From positions 1,612,001 through 1,676,000 of the forward strand of contig NZ_CP045245.1 of assembly GCF_009720485.1 (NCBI RefSeq): DNA of 64,000 nt, in the 5' to 3' direction. Shown here piece by piece: positions 18,174 through 27,700 of this stretch. Source of the stretch: Cellulomonas sp. JZ18 (GTDB taxonomy: Bacteria > Actinomycetota > Actinomycetes > Actinomycetales > Cellulomonadaceae). The notes below the pieces were generated by a model that saw only the letters and a program-made list of their open reading frames with translations, did not search any database and was not told the DNA's origin. The translations under genes were made by a program, and so were the position numbers. How positions within the stretch are numbered: position 1 is the stretch's first letter; every line of letters begins with the position of its first letter.

Positions 18174-18677
18174 ATGCGGGTACTGGTGAGCGTCGCGTCG
18201 CGGCACGGTGCGACGCGCGAGATGGGGACGGTCGTGGCGGAGGAGCTCCGCGCGGCCGGGCACGACGTGGCCGAGGTGGAGCCGGAGGACGTCGAGCGTG
18301 TCGACGCGTACGACGCCGTCGTGCTCGGCTCGGCCGTCTACGTCGGACGGCTCGCGCTGGGCCTGCGGGCCCTCGTGGACCGGCAGGGCGGACAGCTGCG
18401 CGGGCGTCCCACCTGGCTGTTCTGGTCGGGGCCGATCGGGGACCCGCCGGTGCCGACCACCGTCCCGGACGACGTCACGGCGCTGGCCACGGCGGTCGGG
18501 GCCCGGGGCGTCGCGATGTTCCCCGGCCGTCTGGAGCGCACGGGCCTGGACCTGTCGGAGCGTGCCCTCGTGGCGCTCACGCGCGCCGAGGCGGGCGACT
18601 TCCGCGACCTCGACGCGGTGCGTGCGTGGGGGCGCGAGGTGGCGCAGGCGCTCGTCGCGCACGGCGCCGACGCCTGA
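18174..18677 (+). CDS. Flavodoxin-domain protein
   Basis: The 167-residue cytosolic protein starts with a flavodoxin-like strand and phosphate loop (MRVLVSVASRHGATREMG), followed by VVLGSAVYVGRLALGLRALV and a Trp-containing loop WLFWSGPIGDPP, as in the protoporphyrinogen oxidase HemG/flavodoxin group. It probably binds FMN and transfers electrons; a partner is not evident. The ATG has a GAGG ribosome site. It sits between lipA and lipB, which are usually adjacent in relatives, and is divergent from lipA. A role in feeding electrons to LipA is only a positional speculation. Confidence 0.8.
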   Translation: MRVLVSVASRHGATREMGTVVAEELRAAGHDVAEVEPEDVERVDAYDAVVLGSAVYVGRLALGLRALVDRQGGQLRGRPTWLFWSGPIGDPPVPTTVPDDVTALATAVGARGVAMFPGRLERTGLDLSERALVALTRAEAGDFRDLDAVRAWGREVAQALVAHGADA

Positions 18678-18703
18678 CGCCGGTCGGCTCGCCGCGCGGC
18701 CGC

Positions 18704-19393
18704 TCAGACCGCGGCGGGGCGCGCCGCCGAGCCCGCCGCGAGCAGCGGGCCGAGCACGTCCCGCAGGTGCCCCTCGACGAGCGGGGCGACCTCGCTGACG
18801 GCGACGTGCCGGCCGGCCTCCGCCGAGAGGGACGTGACGTCCGCGTCGTCGATCCCGCAGGGCACGATGCGCTCGTACCAGGTCAGGTCGGGGCAGCAGT
18901 TGAGGGCGAAGCCGTGCATCGTCACGCCGCGGGCCACCCGCGCGCCGATCGCGGCGACCTTGCGGGCGCGCCGCGGGGCGGGGGTCCTCCCGGGCTCGTC
19001 CGCCGGGAGCCAGACGCCGCTGCGGCCCTCGACCCGCTCGGTGCGCACGCCGACGTCCGCGCACGCGCGGATGAGCGCCTCCTCCAGGGCCCGCACGTAG
19101 CGCACGACGTCCACCGGCTCGGCGAGGCGGACGATCGGGTACCCGACCAGCTGGCCGGGCCCGTGCCACGTGATCCGGCCGCCGCGGTCGACGTCGACCA
19201 CCGGTGTGCCGTCGGTGGGGCGGTCGCTGCGCGCCGTGCGCTTGCCGGCGGTGTAGACGGGCTCGTGCTCGAGCAGCAGGACGACGTCCTCACGGGTGCC
19301 CGCCTCGACGGCCGCGTGCAGCTCGCGCTGCAGCGCCCACGTCGGCTCGTACGGCTGCAGGCGGGTGCCGAGGTCGAGCGGTTCGACGCGCAT
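18704..19393 (-). CDS. lipB: Octanoyl-[ACP]:protein octanoyltransferase
   Basis: LipB moves octanoate from acyl carrier protein to the lysine of lipoyl domains, the first step of lipoate assembly. The 229-residue protein shows [15 protein letters not shown], catalytic Lys145 ([12 protein letters not shown]) and catalytic Cys179 ([14 protein letters not shown]), the known dyad. A 13-residue acidic/Pro insertion ([13 protein letters not shown]) precedes the Lys. ATG 19393 follows TAGCCT (19401-19406) by 7 nt with no ribosome site, likely leaderless. It supplies LipA and, through it, SucB. Confidence 0.96.
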   Translation of the reverse strand: MRVEPLDLGTRLQPYEPTWALQRELHAAVEAGTREDVVLLLEHEPVYTAGKRTARSDRPTDGTPVVDVDRGGRITWHGPGQLVGYPIVRLAEPVDVVRYVRALEEALIRACADVGVRTERVEGRSGVWLPADEPGRTPAPRRARKVAAIGARVARGVTMHGFALNCCPDLTWYERIVPCGIDDADVTSLSAEAGRHVAVSEVAPLVEGHLRDVLGPLLAAGSAARPAAV

Positions 19394-19403
19394 GCGAGCC
19401 AGG

Positions 19404-19925
19404 CTAAGCCCTCGCCGCGGCGTCGTCCGACGGCGGCGCGGGCGACGGGACGGGGGCCGGGCCGCCGGTCGGGTCGCCTGTCGACGAGGCGAGGTCGTCG
19501 GGCTGCACGACCAGCAGCAGCAGCTCGCGCAGCTGGTCGCGCTGGCGTTCGTCGAGCACCCCGAGGACGCGCTCCTGGGCGGGTCGGGGGTCGGCCGAGG
19601 CGACGAACGCGGCCGTGCCGGCGTCGGTGATGGCGATGACGTGCCGGCGCCGGTCGTCGGGGTCCGGACGCCGGCTGACGTAGCCGGTGCGCTCGAGGCG
19701 GGCGACGACGCGGCTCATGGTCTGCTCGGTCACGCCGCACGCCTCGGCCAGCTCGCGCTGGGACATCGGGCGCGTCGTCAGGTGCACGAGCACGGGGTGG
19801 CTCGCGTGGTTGAGGTCCCACGCCGCGAGGTGGGCGTTCCACTCCCGCTCCATGCGCCGGGCCGCTGCCGACAGCAGCCGGCCGACCGGCCAGTGGTCGA
19901 CCTCGCCACGCGTGACGTCCTGCAC
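19404..19925 (-). CDS. MarR-family transcriptional regulator
   Basis: The 173-residue regulator has a winged helix: [33 protein letters not shown] is the helix-turn-helix region, followed by the wing [12 protein letters not shown]. It lies divergent from an MMPL transporter, and a 14-bp palindrome (19975-19988) sits in the shared promoter, so it most likely represses the transporter and responds to a small ligand. I chose GTG 19925, which has a GGAAGGGCGGGG ribosome region at correct spacing; in-frame ATG codons further upstream fall inside the promoter/operator. The C-terminal 25 residues are Pro/Ala-rich. Confidence 0.88.
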   Translation of the reverse strand: MQDVTRGEVDHWPVGRLLSAAARRMEREWNAHLAAWDLNHASHPVLVHLTTRPMSQRELAEACGVTEQTMSRVVARLERTGYVSRRPDPDDRRRHVIAITDAGTAAFVASADPRPAQERVLGVLDERQRDQLRELLLLVVQPDDLASSTGDPTGGPAPVPSPAPPSDDAAARA

Positions 19926-19944
19926 CGCAACCCCGCCCTTCCGC

Positions 19945-19988
19945 TTGCCGGGTCGCGCGCCACGACCCATGATGCTCAGCATGCTGAG
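19945..19988 (+). promoter_or_regulatory. MMPL promoter with MarR-type palindromic operator
   Basis: On the + strand TTGCCG (19945-19950), a 17-bp spacer and CATGAT (19968-19973) form a promoter whose start point would fall at the MMPL ATG (19981). The perfect palindrome CTCAGCATGCTGAG (19975-19988) covers that start, so a bound repressor would block transcription initiation directly. Confidence 0.7.
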
Positions 19989-22244
19989 GAAAGCGTGGGC
20001 GCGCGCCCTGGCGGTGACCGTCGCGCTGCTCGTCTGGCTGGCCGTCGGCGGCGTGGGCGGCATGGCCCAGGGCCGGCTGGCTCAGGTGCAGACGAACGAC
20101 GCGGCGGCGTTCCTCCCGTCGTCGGCCGAGTCCACGCGGGCCGCGGACGCGTCGCGGGACCTGGTCGACAGCCAGACCCTACCCGCGCTCGTCGTGCTCG
20201 CCCCCGCGGCCGGGGAGGCGTCACCCCCGAGCAGCTCGAGGCCGCACGCGACGTGGCCGCGGCGGTTGCCGACCGACGGGTGCCCGGCGGGGAGGGGACG
20301 TGGGCGGACGTGCTGACCGGCGACGTCGTGCCGGTGCCGGCCGAGGACGGCGAGGCGGTCCTGCTCGCCGTGCCGCTCGACGCCGACCGCGGCGAGGAGC
20401 GCATCGGCGAGGAGCGCGTGTCCGCGCTGCTGGTCGAGGACCTGCGCGAGCTCCTGGCCGACGACCTCGGGGCCACCGCCGACGACGCCGGCGAGCTCGG
20501 GCTGAAGGCGTGGGTGACCGGTCCCGCGGGCTTCGTCACCGACCTCAGCGGCGCGTTCGCCGGGATCGACGGGATCCTGCTGCTCGTCGCGCTCGGGGCC
20601 GTCCTGCTCATCCTCGTGGTCGTCTACCGCTCGCCGTTCCTGCCGCTCGTCGTCATCGTCACCGCGGTCTTCGCGCTCGCGCTCGCGGGCCTCGTCGTCT
20701 ACCACCTCGCCGACGCCGGCGTGCTCGTGCTCAACGGGCAGTCGCAGGGCATCCTCTCGATCCTCGTCGTCGGTGCGAGCGTGGACTACGCGCTGCTGCT
20801 CGTGGCGCGCCACCGCGAGGAGCTGCGCCGGCACGAGCACCCCGCCGACGCGCTGCGCCGGGCCTGGCGGCGCTCGCTCGAGCCGATCCTCGCGAGCGCG
20901 GGGACGGTGGTCGCCGGCCTGCTCTGCCTCCTGCTCTCCGAGCTCGCGTCCAACCGCAGCCTCGGGCCCGTCGCCGCGGTCGGGATCGGCGCCGCGGTGC
21001 TGTCCGCGCTCACGCTGCTGCCGGCGCTGCTCCTCGTCGCGGGGCGCCGCTCGCGCGTGCTGTTCTGGCCGCGCGTGCCGCGTCCCGAGCCCGCGGTCGT
21101 GCCCGCGACGCACGGTGCCCACGCCGCCGCGGGCGCGGACCTGGCGGACGCCTCGCACCTGTGGTCGCGCTGGGCGCGCTGGGTCGCCCGGCACGCGCGA
21201 CCCGTGTGGGTCGTCAGCGCGGTGGCGCTGCTCGGGCTCGCCGCCTTCGTGCCGACCCTGCGTGCCGGTGGCACGAGCCAGACCGACGTCTTCCTCACGC
21301 CCGTCGACTCCGTGGCGGGCGAGGAGGTCCTGGCCGAGCACTTCCCCGCCGGCGCCGTGCAGCCCCTGACCGTCGTCGTCGACGAGGCGCAGGTCGAGGA
21401 CGTGGTCGCGGCGGCCGAGGACGTCCCGGGTGTCGCCGCGGCCGCGCCCTACACCGGTGCGCCGGCCGGTGCGCCGACGGCGGACGCGGCCCCTGTCGTG
21501 GCCGACGGCGTGGCACGCGTCGACGTCGTGACGGAGGCGCCCTCCGACAGCCAGGAGGCCGTCGACGTGGCGGCCGACGTCCGGACCGCGGTGCGGGAGG
21601 TCGCGCCGCAGGCCCTCGTCGGCGGCGCCGCGGCCGAGACGCTCGACACGCAGCTCGCCGGCGAGCGGGACCTGCGCGTGATCGTCCCCGTCGTCCTGCT
21701 GGTGATCCTCCTCATCCTGGTCGTGCTGCTGCGCTCCCTCGCGGCCGGGCTGCTGCTCATGGCGGCGAACGTCGCGTCGTTCGCGGCCGCGCTGGGCGTC
21801 GCGGCGATCGTGTTCGACCTGCTCGACCTGCCCGACGCCGACCCCGCGGTCCCGCTGTACGGGTTCGTCTTCCTCGTCGCCCTCGGCGTCGACTACACGA
21901 TCTTCCTCATGACGCGCGTGCGGGAGGAGTCGCTCGCGCACGGGACGCGGGCGGGCGTCGTGCGTGGGCTCGCCGTCACCGGAGGCGTCATCACGTCGGC
22001 CGGCCTCGTCCTCGCGACCACGTTCGCCGCGCTCGTCGTGATCCCGCTGCTGTTCCTCGCGCAGATCGCGTTCATCGTCGCCTTCGGGGTGCTGCTCGAC
22101 ACGTTCGTGGTGCGCAGCCTCCTCGTGCCCGGGCTCGTGCACGACATCGGTCCGCGCACGTGGTGGCCGAGCGCGCTGTCGCGTCGCCCCGAGGGCGGGG
22201 CGCACGCGGCGGCGCCCGCCGCACCGGGACGCACCGCCGGGTGA
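19981..22244 (+). CDS. MMPL-family (RND-type) membrane transporter; 1-nt loss breaks frame
   Basis: This proton-driven exporter of the MMPL family carries two copies of a loop-plus-membrane module. The first starts MLRKAWARALAVTVALLVWL and has helices around GILLLVALGAVLLILVVVY and VGASVDYALLLVARHREE; the second ends with VALGVDYTIFLMTRVREE. The VDY motifs are the proton-relay Asp-Tyr pairs. Reading frame 1 (19981 to about 20215) must join frame 0 (about 20216-22244). Adding one G to the run 20212-20215 restores a 754-residue protein reading APAAGGGVTPEQLE. I regard it as an intact gene with a sequence error. The substrate may be a lipid or drug; the divergent MarR suggests inducible efflux. 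Confidence 0.85.
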
Positions 22245-22302
22245 CCGGCGCACCGGGGCCGGACGCGCGGCCGGCCCCGCTCCGACGCCTAGAGTGACGC
22301 GC

Positions 22303-23349
22303 ATGGAGCCCCTGCGCGTCGGACTGGTCGGCTACGGCGGGGCCGGGCGTGGCATCCACGCCCGGCTGCTGCGCGCCACCGGGCACGTGGTCGTCGCCGT
22401 CGTCACCCGGCACCGCGGCGACGCGGTCCGCGAGGACTGGCCCGACGCGCGCGTCGTCCCGGACCTGCCGGCGCTGCTCGAGCGCCCGCAGGACCTCGAC
22501 CTCGTGGTCGTCGCGAGCCCGACCGGTGAGCACGTCGCGCACGTGCGCGCCGTGCTCGAGGCCGGCGTGCCCGTGCTGGTCGACAAGCCGCTGGCGACGA
22601 CCGAGCAGGAGGCGGCCGCGCTCGTGCGCCTCGCCCAGGAGCGGGACGGTCGGCTGACCGTGTTCCAGAACCGCCGCTGGGACCCCGAGCAGCTGACCCT
22701 GCGCGGCCTCCTCGACGTGGGGGAGCTGGGCCGCGTGCACCGCTTCGAGCGTCGGTGGGAGAGGTTCCGGCCGGAGCCGCAGCGGCGCTGGAAGGAGGAG
22801 GACCCGGTCGGCGGGGGTCTGCTGCTCGACCTCGGCGCGCACCTGGTCGACTCCGCCGTCCAGCTGTTCGGTCCGGTGCGGCGCGTGCACGCCGAGCTGC
22901 GGGCGCTGACGACCCCGGCCGTCGACGACGTCTTCCTCGCCCTCGAGCACGTCCCGGACGCCGACGGCCACGTCGTGCTCTCGCACCTGCAGGCGGGCGG
23001 CCTGGTCGGCGCGCCCGGCCCCCGGACCCGCGTGCTCGGCGACCGGGGCGCCTACCTCGTCACGAGCTTCGAGGGCGAGCCGACGCCGTTCGCGGCGCTC
23101 GACGACGCGTACGAGCAGGCCCGACGACCCGAGGAGCCGCCGCACGAGGGCTGGCTGGTGCGCGGGGGCGACCGCACCCCGGTGCCACGCGCCGCGGGCG
23201 GGCACGAGGACCTGTACCACGCCGTCGCCCGGTGGGTGCGCGGTGCGGGCCCGGTGCCCGTGGACCCGCGGGACGCCGTGGTCACGGCCCGCGTCCTCGA
23301 CGCGGCCCGGCGTGCGGCGGCGACGGGGACGCCGGTCGTCCTCGCCTGA
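22303..23349 (+). CDS. Gfo/Idh/MocA family NAD(P)-dependent oxidoreductase
   Basis: The 348-residue enzyme has an N-terminal Rossmann fold (RVGLVGYGGAGRGIHARLL), the DKP motif of the family (VLVDKPLATT) and a C-terminal beta-sheet domain with the GGGLLLDLGAHLVDSA active-site helix. Members oxidise or reduce sugars, inositols or bile pigments; this one cannot be assigned a substrate. ATG 22303 lies 7 nt after TAGAGT (22290-22295), so it likely starts a leaderless mRNA rather than being read from the MMPL gene 58 bp upstream. Confidence 0.9.
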   Translation: MEPLRVGLVGYGGAGRGIHARLLRATGHVVVAVVTRHRGDAVREDWPDARVVPDLPALLERPQDLDLVVVASPTGEHVAHVRAVLEAGVPVLVDKPLATTEQEAAALVRLAQERDGRLTVFQNRRWDPEQLTLRGLLDVGELGRVHRFERRWERFRPEPQRRWKEEDPVGGGLLLDLGAHLVDSAVQLFGPVRRVHAELRALTTPAVDDVFLALEHVPDADGHVVLSHLQAGGLVGAPGPRTRVLGDRGAYLVTSFEGEPTPFAALDDAYEQARRPEEPPHEGWLVRGGDRTPVPRAAGGHEDLYHAVARWVRGAGPVPVDPRDAVVTARVLDAARRAAATGTPVVLA

Positions 23350-23401
23350 GGGCTGTGGACGACGCCGGACGCCACGCCCGTGCCGGCGGTTGGATGGCGC
23401 G

Positions 23402-24784
23402 GTGCAGCCCGCCCTGGTCCCCGACGACGTCGTCCGCCTCCTCGAGGACCGCGGTCTCGCGGTCGTCGCCGCCGTGGGTACCGACGGTGCGTGGTGGGTC
23501 GCGCACCCCGCCGCCGGGTGCGCGGGCGAGCCGCTCGAGGTGCAGGTCGTGCGCGTGCCGGCCGACGACGACCTGCGGGCGCGCGCGGCCCGGCTGCGCG
23601 GCGCCGCGCACCCCCACCTCGCGGCCGTGCGCGACGTCGTCCCGCTCGACGCCGGACGCGTGGCGGTCGTCGTCGCGCACGTGCCCGGGCCCACGCTCGC
23701 CGCGCTCCGTGCCGCCCGGCCGCCGCTGAGCAACGGCGAGGCCGTCACGGTCGCCGTGCCCGTGGCCCAGGCGCTGGGCGCGCTGCACGCCGCCGGGCTG
23801 ACGCACGCCGCCGTCGCCGCGGACCGGGTCGTCGTGCGCCCCGACGGCTTCCCCGTCCTGGTCGACGTCCGCGGCGTGCTCGCCGGGTCGGGCACGCCCG
23901 ACGGCGACGTGCGCCGGCTCGTCGCGACCGTGCTCGGCGTGCTGCCGCCCGTCGAGGCCCAGCTCGCCGCCGACCTCCCCGAGCTCGACCGGCTGCGCGG
24001 TGCGCTCGAGGAGGTGGCCCGGCGGCCGTCACCCCGGGCGCAGGACGTGGTCGAGGCCGCCTTCGCCGCGGCGCACCCGCAGGCCGTCCAGGTCCCCGAC
24101 CCCGACGCGCTGGCCGGGGCGCAGGTGGCGCTCGCGGCGGGTCGGGCGCTGCCGCGCGCGTCCGCCCGGACCCCGCCCTCGCGCCGCGCGCGCCGGCCCC
24201 GGGCGCGGCGCGGACGCCTGGTCGTCGTGCTGACGGCGGGGCTCGTCCTCGCCGCCGGCGGGACGCTCGCCGCGGCGCGCGTGGCCGGCGCCCCGGACGA
24301 CGGCCCGTCCGCGGCGCCGACGGCGGCGGCACCGACGCCGACCGACCCGGCACGCGGTGGCGGCGCCCCGACGCCGCAGCCCGCCGACCGTGCCGCCGAG
24401 GACCCCGTCGCCGCGGCCGCGGTGGACCTGACGCGTCGACGCGCGCAGGCGCTCGCCGACGCGTCGTCGGCCGGTCTCGCGGACGTGCACGTCGCCGGCT
24501 CACCGGCCCTCGCGCGCGATGTCGCGCTCCTCGAGCGCCTCGCCGGCGCCCGGTCACAGGGGCTGGTCGTGCACGTCGCGGAGGTGGTGCGGGCGGGGGA
24601 GACCACCGACGGCGACACCGTCGTCGCCGTCCGCTCCTCGGTCGGCGCCCACGCGCGCGTGGCACCGTCGGGCGAGCGGACGAGCGTGCCGGCCGGGGAG
24701 GAGCGCACGGTCGAGCTGGTGCTCAGGAGCACCCCGGACGGTTGGCGCGTCTGGGACGTCAGGGCACCGGACGCGCCGTCCTGA
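23402..24784 (+). CDS. Membrane-anchored pseudokinase-like protein
   Basis: The 460-residue protein has the layout of a receptor Ser/Thr kinase: an N-terminal kinase-like domain (about 1-260), a basic stretch RRARRPRARRGR, one membrane helix (about 271-292) and an extracytoplasmic domain of about 165 residues. The catalytic loop position reads ALHAAGLTHAAVAADRVVV, where active kinases have HRD..N, and the DFG position reads LVDVRGV; there is no glycine-rich loop or obvious catalytic Lys. It should therefore be catalytically dead and act as a scaffold or binding protein. The GTG start is in-frame with no strong ribosome site. It is convergent with the next gene, overlapping by 26 bp. Confidence 0.72.
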   Translation: MQPALVPDDVVRLLEDRGLAVVAAVGTDGAWWVAHPAAGCAGEPLEVQVVRVPADDDLRARAARLRGAAHPHLAAVRDVVPLDAGRVAVVVAHVPGPTLAALRAARPPLSNGEAVTVAVPVAQALGALHAAGLTHAAVAADRVVVRPDGFPVLVDVRGVLAGSGTPDGDVRRLVATVLGVLPPVEAQLAADLPELDRLRGALEEVARRPSPRAQDVVEAAFAAAHPQAVQVPDPDALAGAQVALAAGRALPRASARTPPSRRARRPRARRGRLVVVLTAGLVLAAGGTLAAARVAGAPDDGPSAAPTAAAPTPTDPARGGGAPTPQPADRAAEDPVAAAAVDLTRRRAQALADASSAGLADVHVAGSPALARDVALLERLAGARSQGLVVHVAEVVRAGETTDGDTVVAVRSSVGAHARVAPSGERTSVPAGEERTVELVLRSTPDGWRVWDVRAPDAPS

Positions 24785-25670
24785 CCCACCGGGCCACCTC
24801 GTCGGGCGTGGCGTGCTGCGGCACGAAGCCCGACTCGCGCAGCACCCGCGGGTCGGCGCGGATCGACCCGAGCACCTCGGAGGAGAAGTCGCCGAGCGCG
24901 AGGCGCAGTGCGGGCGCGGGCACCGGCACCGTCACGCGGGCGCCGAAGGCGCGGCGCAGCGCGTCCAGCAGGACGACGTGCCGGTCGGCCCGCGCGACCA
25001 GGTTGGCCGGGCCGTGCACCGGGGCGGTGAGCAGGTGCTCGATGGCCGCGACCTCGTCCGCGAGGCTGATCCAGCTCCAGAACTGCCGCCCGTGCCCGAG
25101 CCGCGTGGCGACACCGGCGCGCATCGGCAGCAGCAGCCGCCCCAGCGCGCCCCCGCCGGGGCTGAGGACGACGCCCGTGCGCAGGTGCACCACCCGCACG
25201 CCCGCGTCCTGCGCGGGCCGCGTCTCGGCCTCCCACTGGCGCACGACGTCCGCGAAGAAGGTGCGCCCGAGCGGCTCCTCCTCGGTCAGCAGCGTGTCCC
25301 CGCGGTCCCCGTAGGCGCCGATCCCGGACGCCTGCAGCAGCACGCGCGGGCCGTCCGCCCGCTCGGCGAGGGTGCGAGCGAGCAGCCCGGCGGTCTGCAG
25401 GCGCGACGCCAGGATCGCGTCCTTGCGCGCCGGCGTGAGCGGCCGGGACCCGGCGTTCACGCCCGCGAGGTCGACGACCGCGTCGGCGCGCGCGACGGCG
25501 TCGGCGTCGATCCTGCCCGCCGCCGGGTCCCACCCGATCTCGTCGCCGCCGCGGGGCGCGCGTCGCACGAGCCGGCGTACCTCGTGGCCCCGGTCCACCA
25601 GGTGGCGCACGAGCGCCGTCCCGATCAGCCCGGACGACCCGGCCACCACCACGCGCATGCCACCGCTCAC
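24759..25670 (-). CDS. TIGR01777-family NAD-dependent epimerase/dehydratase
   Basis: The 303-residue protein is an atypical short-chain dehydrogenase of the TIGR01777/DUF1731 group: nucleotide motif VVVAGSSGLIGTALVRHL, VVDLAGVNA, LLQASGIGAYGDRG and a C-terminal DUF1731 tail (SSEVLGSIRADPRVLRESGF). The cell-division inhibitor SulA-like name often used for this group is unsupported. GTG 25670 was chosen because GGGAGGG precedes it at normal spacing; the ATG 12 nt downstream is less well placed. Its 3' end overlaps the pseudokinase gene by 26 bp on the other strand. Confidence 0.85.
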   Translation of the reverse strand: MSGGMRVVVAGSSGLIGTALVRHLVDRGHEVRRLVRRAPRGGDEIGWDPAAGRIDADAVARADAVVDLAGVNAGSRPLTPARKDAILASRLQTAGLLARTLAERADGPRVLLQASGIGAYGDRGDTLLTEEEPLGRTFFADVVRQWEAETRPAQDAGVRVVHLRTGVVLSPGGGALGRLLLPMRAGVATRLGHGRQFWSWISLADEVAAIEHLLTAPVHGPANLVARADRHVVLLDALRRAFGARVTVPVPAPALRLALGDFSSEVLGSIRADPRVLRESGFVPQHATPDEVARWVRTARPVP

Positions 25671-25690
25671 GTGCACACCCTCCCGGTACG

Positions 25691-25728
25691 GCGCGGGCCG
25701 CGCACCCCGAGGGGTGCGCGGCCCGCGC
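25691..25728 (-). terminator. Very strong hairpin after the lpdA-sucB operon
   Basis: Up to 18 perfectly paired positions (25691-25708 with 25711-25728) and a minimal loop, 20 nt past the sucB stop and 21 nt before the GTG of the next gene. It should stop read-through into the epimerase gene. Confidence 0.75.
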
Positions 25729-25747
25729 GCGTGCTCGTCGTCCGGCG

Positions 25748-27673
25748 TCAGAGGCCGAGCTCGGCCTCGAACGCGCCCTCCTCGAGGCGGTTCTTCACCG
25801 CGGTGAGGTAGCGCGAGGCGTCCGCGCCGTCGACCAGGCGGTGGTCGTAGGACAGGCAGAGGTAGCACATCGACCGGATGGCGATGACCTCCTCGCCGTC
25901 CGCGTCCTTGACGACGACCGGGCGCTTGACGATCGCGCCCGTGCCGAGGATCGCCGACGTGCCGCCGGGGACGATCGGCGTGTCGATGATCGCCCCGCCC
26001 GAGCCGGTGTTCGTCACCGTGAAGGTGGCGCCGCTCAGCTCGTCCGGCGTGATCTTGTTCGACCGCGTGCGGGTCGCGAGGTCGTTGATCTTGCGCGCGA
26101 TCCCGGCGAGGTTGAGGTCGCCGGCCTCGCGGATCACCGGCACGACGAGGCCGCGCTCGGTGTCGACCGCGATGCCCACGTTCTCCTGCCCGTGGTACGT
26201 GATCGTCGTGCCCTCGAGCACGCCGTTGACCTTCGGGTAGGTCTTGAGCGCCTCGACGGCCGCCTGCACGAAGAACGGCAGGAAGGTGAGGTTGACGCCC
26301 TCGCGCTTGGCGAAGTCCGCCTTCGCGCGGGCGCGCAGGCGGGCGATCTTCGTGACGTCCACCTCGACGACGGTCGTCAGCTGGGCCTGCGTGTGCAGGG
26401 CCTCGACCATCCGCTCGGCGATGATCTGGCGCAGGCGGCTCGCCTTCTCGGTCGTCCCGCGCAGCGGCGAGACGGCCGGCGGAGCGGCCTTCGCCGCCGG
26501 CGCGGCGGCCGGTGCGGCCGCAGGGGCGGGGGCGGCCTTGGCGGCCTCCTCGGCCTTGCGCGCCTCCTCCGCCTTGCGGGCGGCCTCGAGGACGTCCTCC
26601 TTGCGGATGCGTCCGCCGACGCCCGTGCCGGTCAGCGTGGCGACGTCGACGCCCTTCTCGGCCGCGAGCTTGCGCACGAGCGGCGTGAGGTAGGAGCCGC
26701 CGGCCGTCGCGGTCGACGAGGTCTGGGCCTGCTGCGAGGTCGGCTGCCGGGCCGCGGCCTCCTGCGCGGCCGGGGCCTGCCCGGCCGCCTGCGCCGACTC
26801 GACCTCGGGCGCCGGGGCCTCGTAACCGCCCGGCTGCGGGGCCGCCTCCGCCTGCGCGGGCTCCTGCTGCGCGGGCTCGGGCGTCGCCGCCGGCTTGGGC
26901 TCGGGCTGCGCCTGCTGGGGCTGGGCCTGCTGCGGCTGCTCGGGAGCGGACTGCGCCGGGGCGGACGGCGTGGCCGCACCGGACCCGACGACCGCGAGCA
27001 CGGCACCGACCTCGACGGTCTCGTCCTCCTGCACCCGGATCTCCTGGACCGTGCCGGCGACCGGCGAGGGGATCTCGGTGTCGACCTTGTCGGTCGAGAT
27101 CTCGAGCAGGGGCTCGTCGACCTCGACGGTGTCGCCGACCTGCTTGAGCCAGCGGGTGACGGTGCCCTCGGTGACCGACTCGCCGAGCGCGGGGAGACGG
27201 ACCTCCTCGCCCCCGCCCTGACCGCCCGACGCCGGGGCGTCGCCGGACGGCTGCGCGTCGGCGGCGGGCTGCGAGGACTGCGACGGCGCCGGGGCGTCCT
27301 CGTGCTCCTCGACGCTCTGCACGGCCGACGTCTCCGCCGCGGTCTCCTCGACCTGCGACTGCTGCGCGGGCTCGTCCTGCTGCCCGGACTGCTGCGGGGC
27401 CGCGTCGGACGCCTGGTCGCCGGCGCCGGCGCCGTCGCCGGAGCCGATCACGGCCAGCGTGGCGCCGACCTCGACGGTCTCGTCCTCCTGGACGAGGATC
27501 TGCTCGAGCACGCCCGCGACGGGCGAGGGGATCTCGGTGTCGACCTTGTCGGTCGAGATCTCGAGCAGGGGCTCGTCGACCTCGACGGTGTCGCCGACCT
27601 GCTTCAGCCAGCGGGTGACGGTCCCCTCGGTGACGGACTCACCGAGGGCGGGGAGCTGCACGTTCTCGGACAT
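25748..27673 (-). CDS. sucB: Dihydrolipoamide acyltransferase (2-oxoacid dehydrogenase E2), two lipoyl domains
   Basis: The E2 core of a 2-oxoacid dehydrogenase complex, most likely 2-oxoglutarate dehydrogenase and/or pyruvate dehydrogenase as in other actinobacteria. The 641-residue protein has two lipoyl domains with lipoylated K43 and K196 (both in [14 protein letters not shown]), long Gln/Pro/Ala-rich linkers, a peripheral-subunit-binding domain ([19 protein letters not shown], about residues 334-352), another Ala/Lys linker and a catalytic domain ending in [20 protein letters not shown] precedes the ATG. It follows lpdA by 27 nt in one operon. The two lipoyl-domain coding segments are nearly identical in DNA. 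Confidence 0.95.
   Translation of the reverse strand: MSENVQLPALGESVTEGTVTRWLKQVGDTVEVDEPLLEISTDKVDTEIPSPVAGVLEQILVQEDETVEVGATLAVIGSGDGAGAGDQASDAAPQQSGQQDEPAQQSQVEETAAETSAVQSVEEHEDAPAPSQSSQPAADAQPSGDAPASGGQGGGEEVRLPALGESVTEGTVTRWLKQVGDTVEVDEPLLEISTDKVDTEIPSPVAGTVQEIRVQEDETVEVGAVLAVVGSGAATPSAPAQSAPEQPQQAQPQQAQPEPKPAATPEPAQQEPAQAEAAPQPGGYEAPAPEVESAQAAGQAPAAQEAAARQPTSQQAQTSSTATAGGSYLTPLVRKLAAEKGVDVATLTGTGVGGRIRKEDVLEAARKAEEARKAEEAAKAAPAPAAAPAAAPAAKAAPPAVSPLRGTTEKASRLRQIIAERMVEALHTQAQLTTVVEVDVTKIARLRARAKADFAKREGVNLTFLPFFVQAAVEALKTYPKVNGVLEGTTITYHGQENVGIAVDTERGLVVPVIREAGDLNLAGIARKINDLATRTRSNKITPDELSGATFTVTNTGSGGAIIDTPIVPGGTSAILGTGAIVKRPVVVKDADGEEVIAIRSMCYLCLSYDHRLVDGADASRYLTAVKNRLEEGAFEAELGL
27064..27604 (-). 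repeat. 82-nt identical lipoyl-domain segments in sucB
   Basis: Positions 27064-27145 and 27523-27604 are identical for 82 nt, including third codon positions, at an offset of 459 bp (153 codons), and similarity continues beyond. The linkers between them differ completely. This points to a recent duplication or ongoing gene conversion between the two lipoyl domains. Confidence 0.85.
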
Positions 27674-27700
27674 GACCGCTCGTCTCTCCTTCGAATCAGG

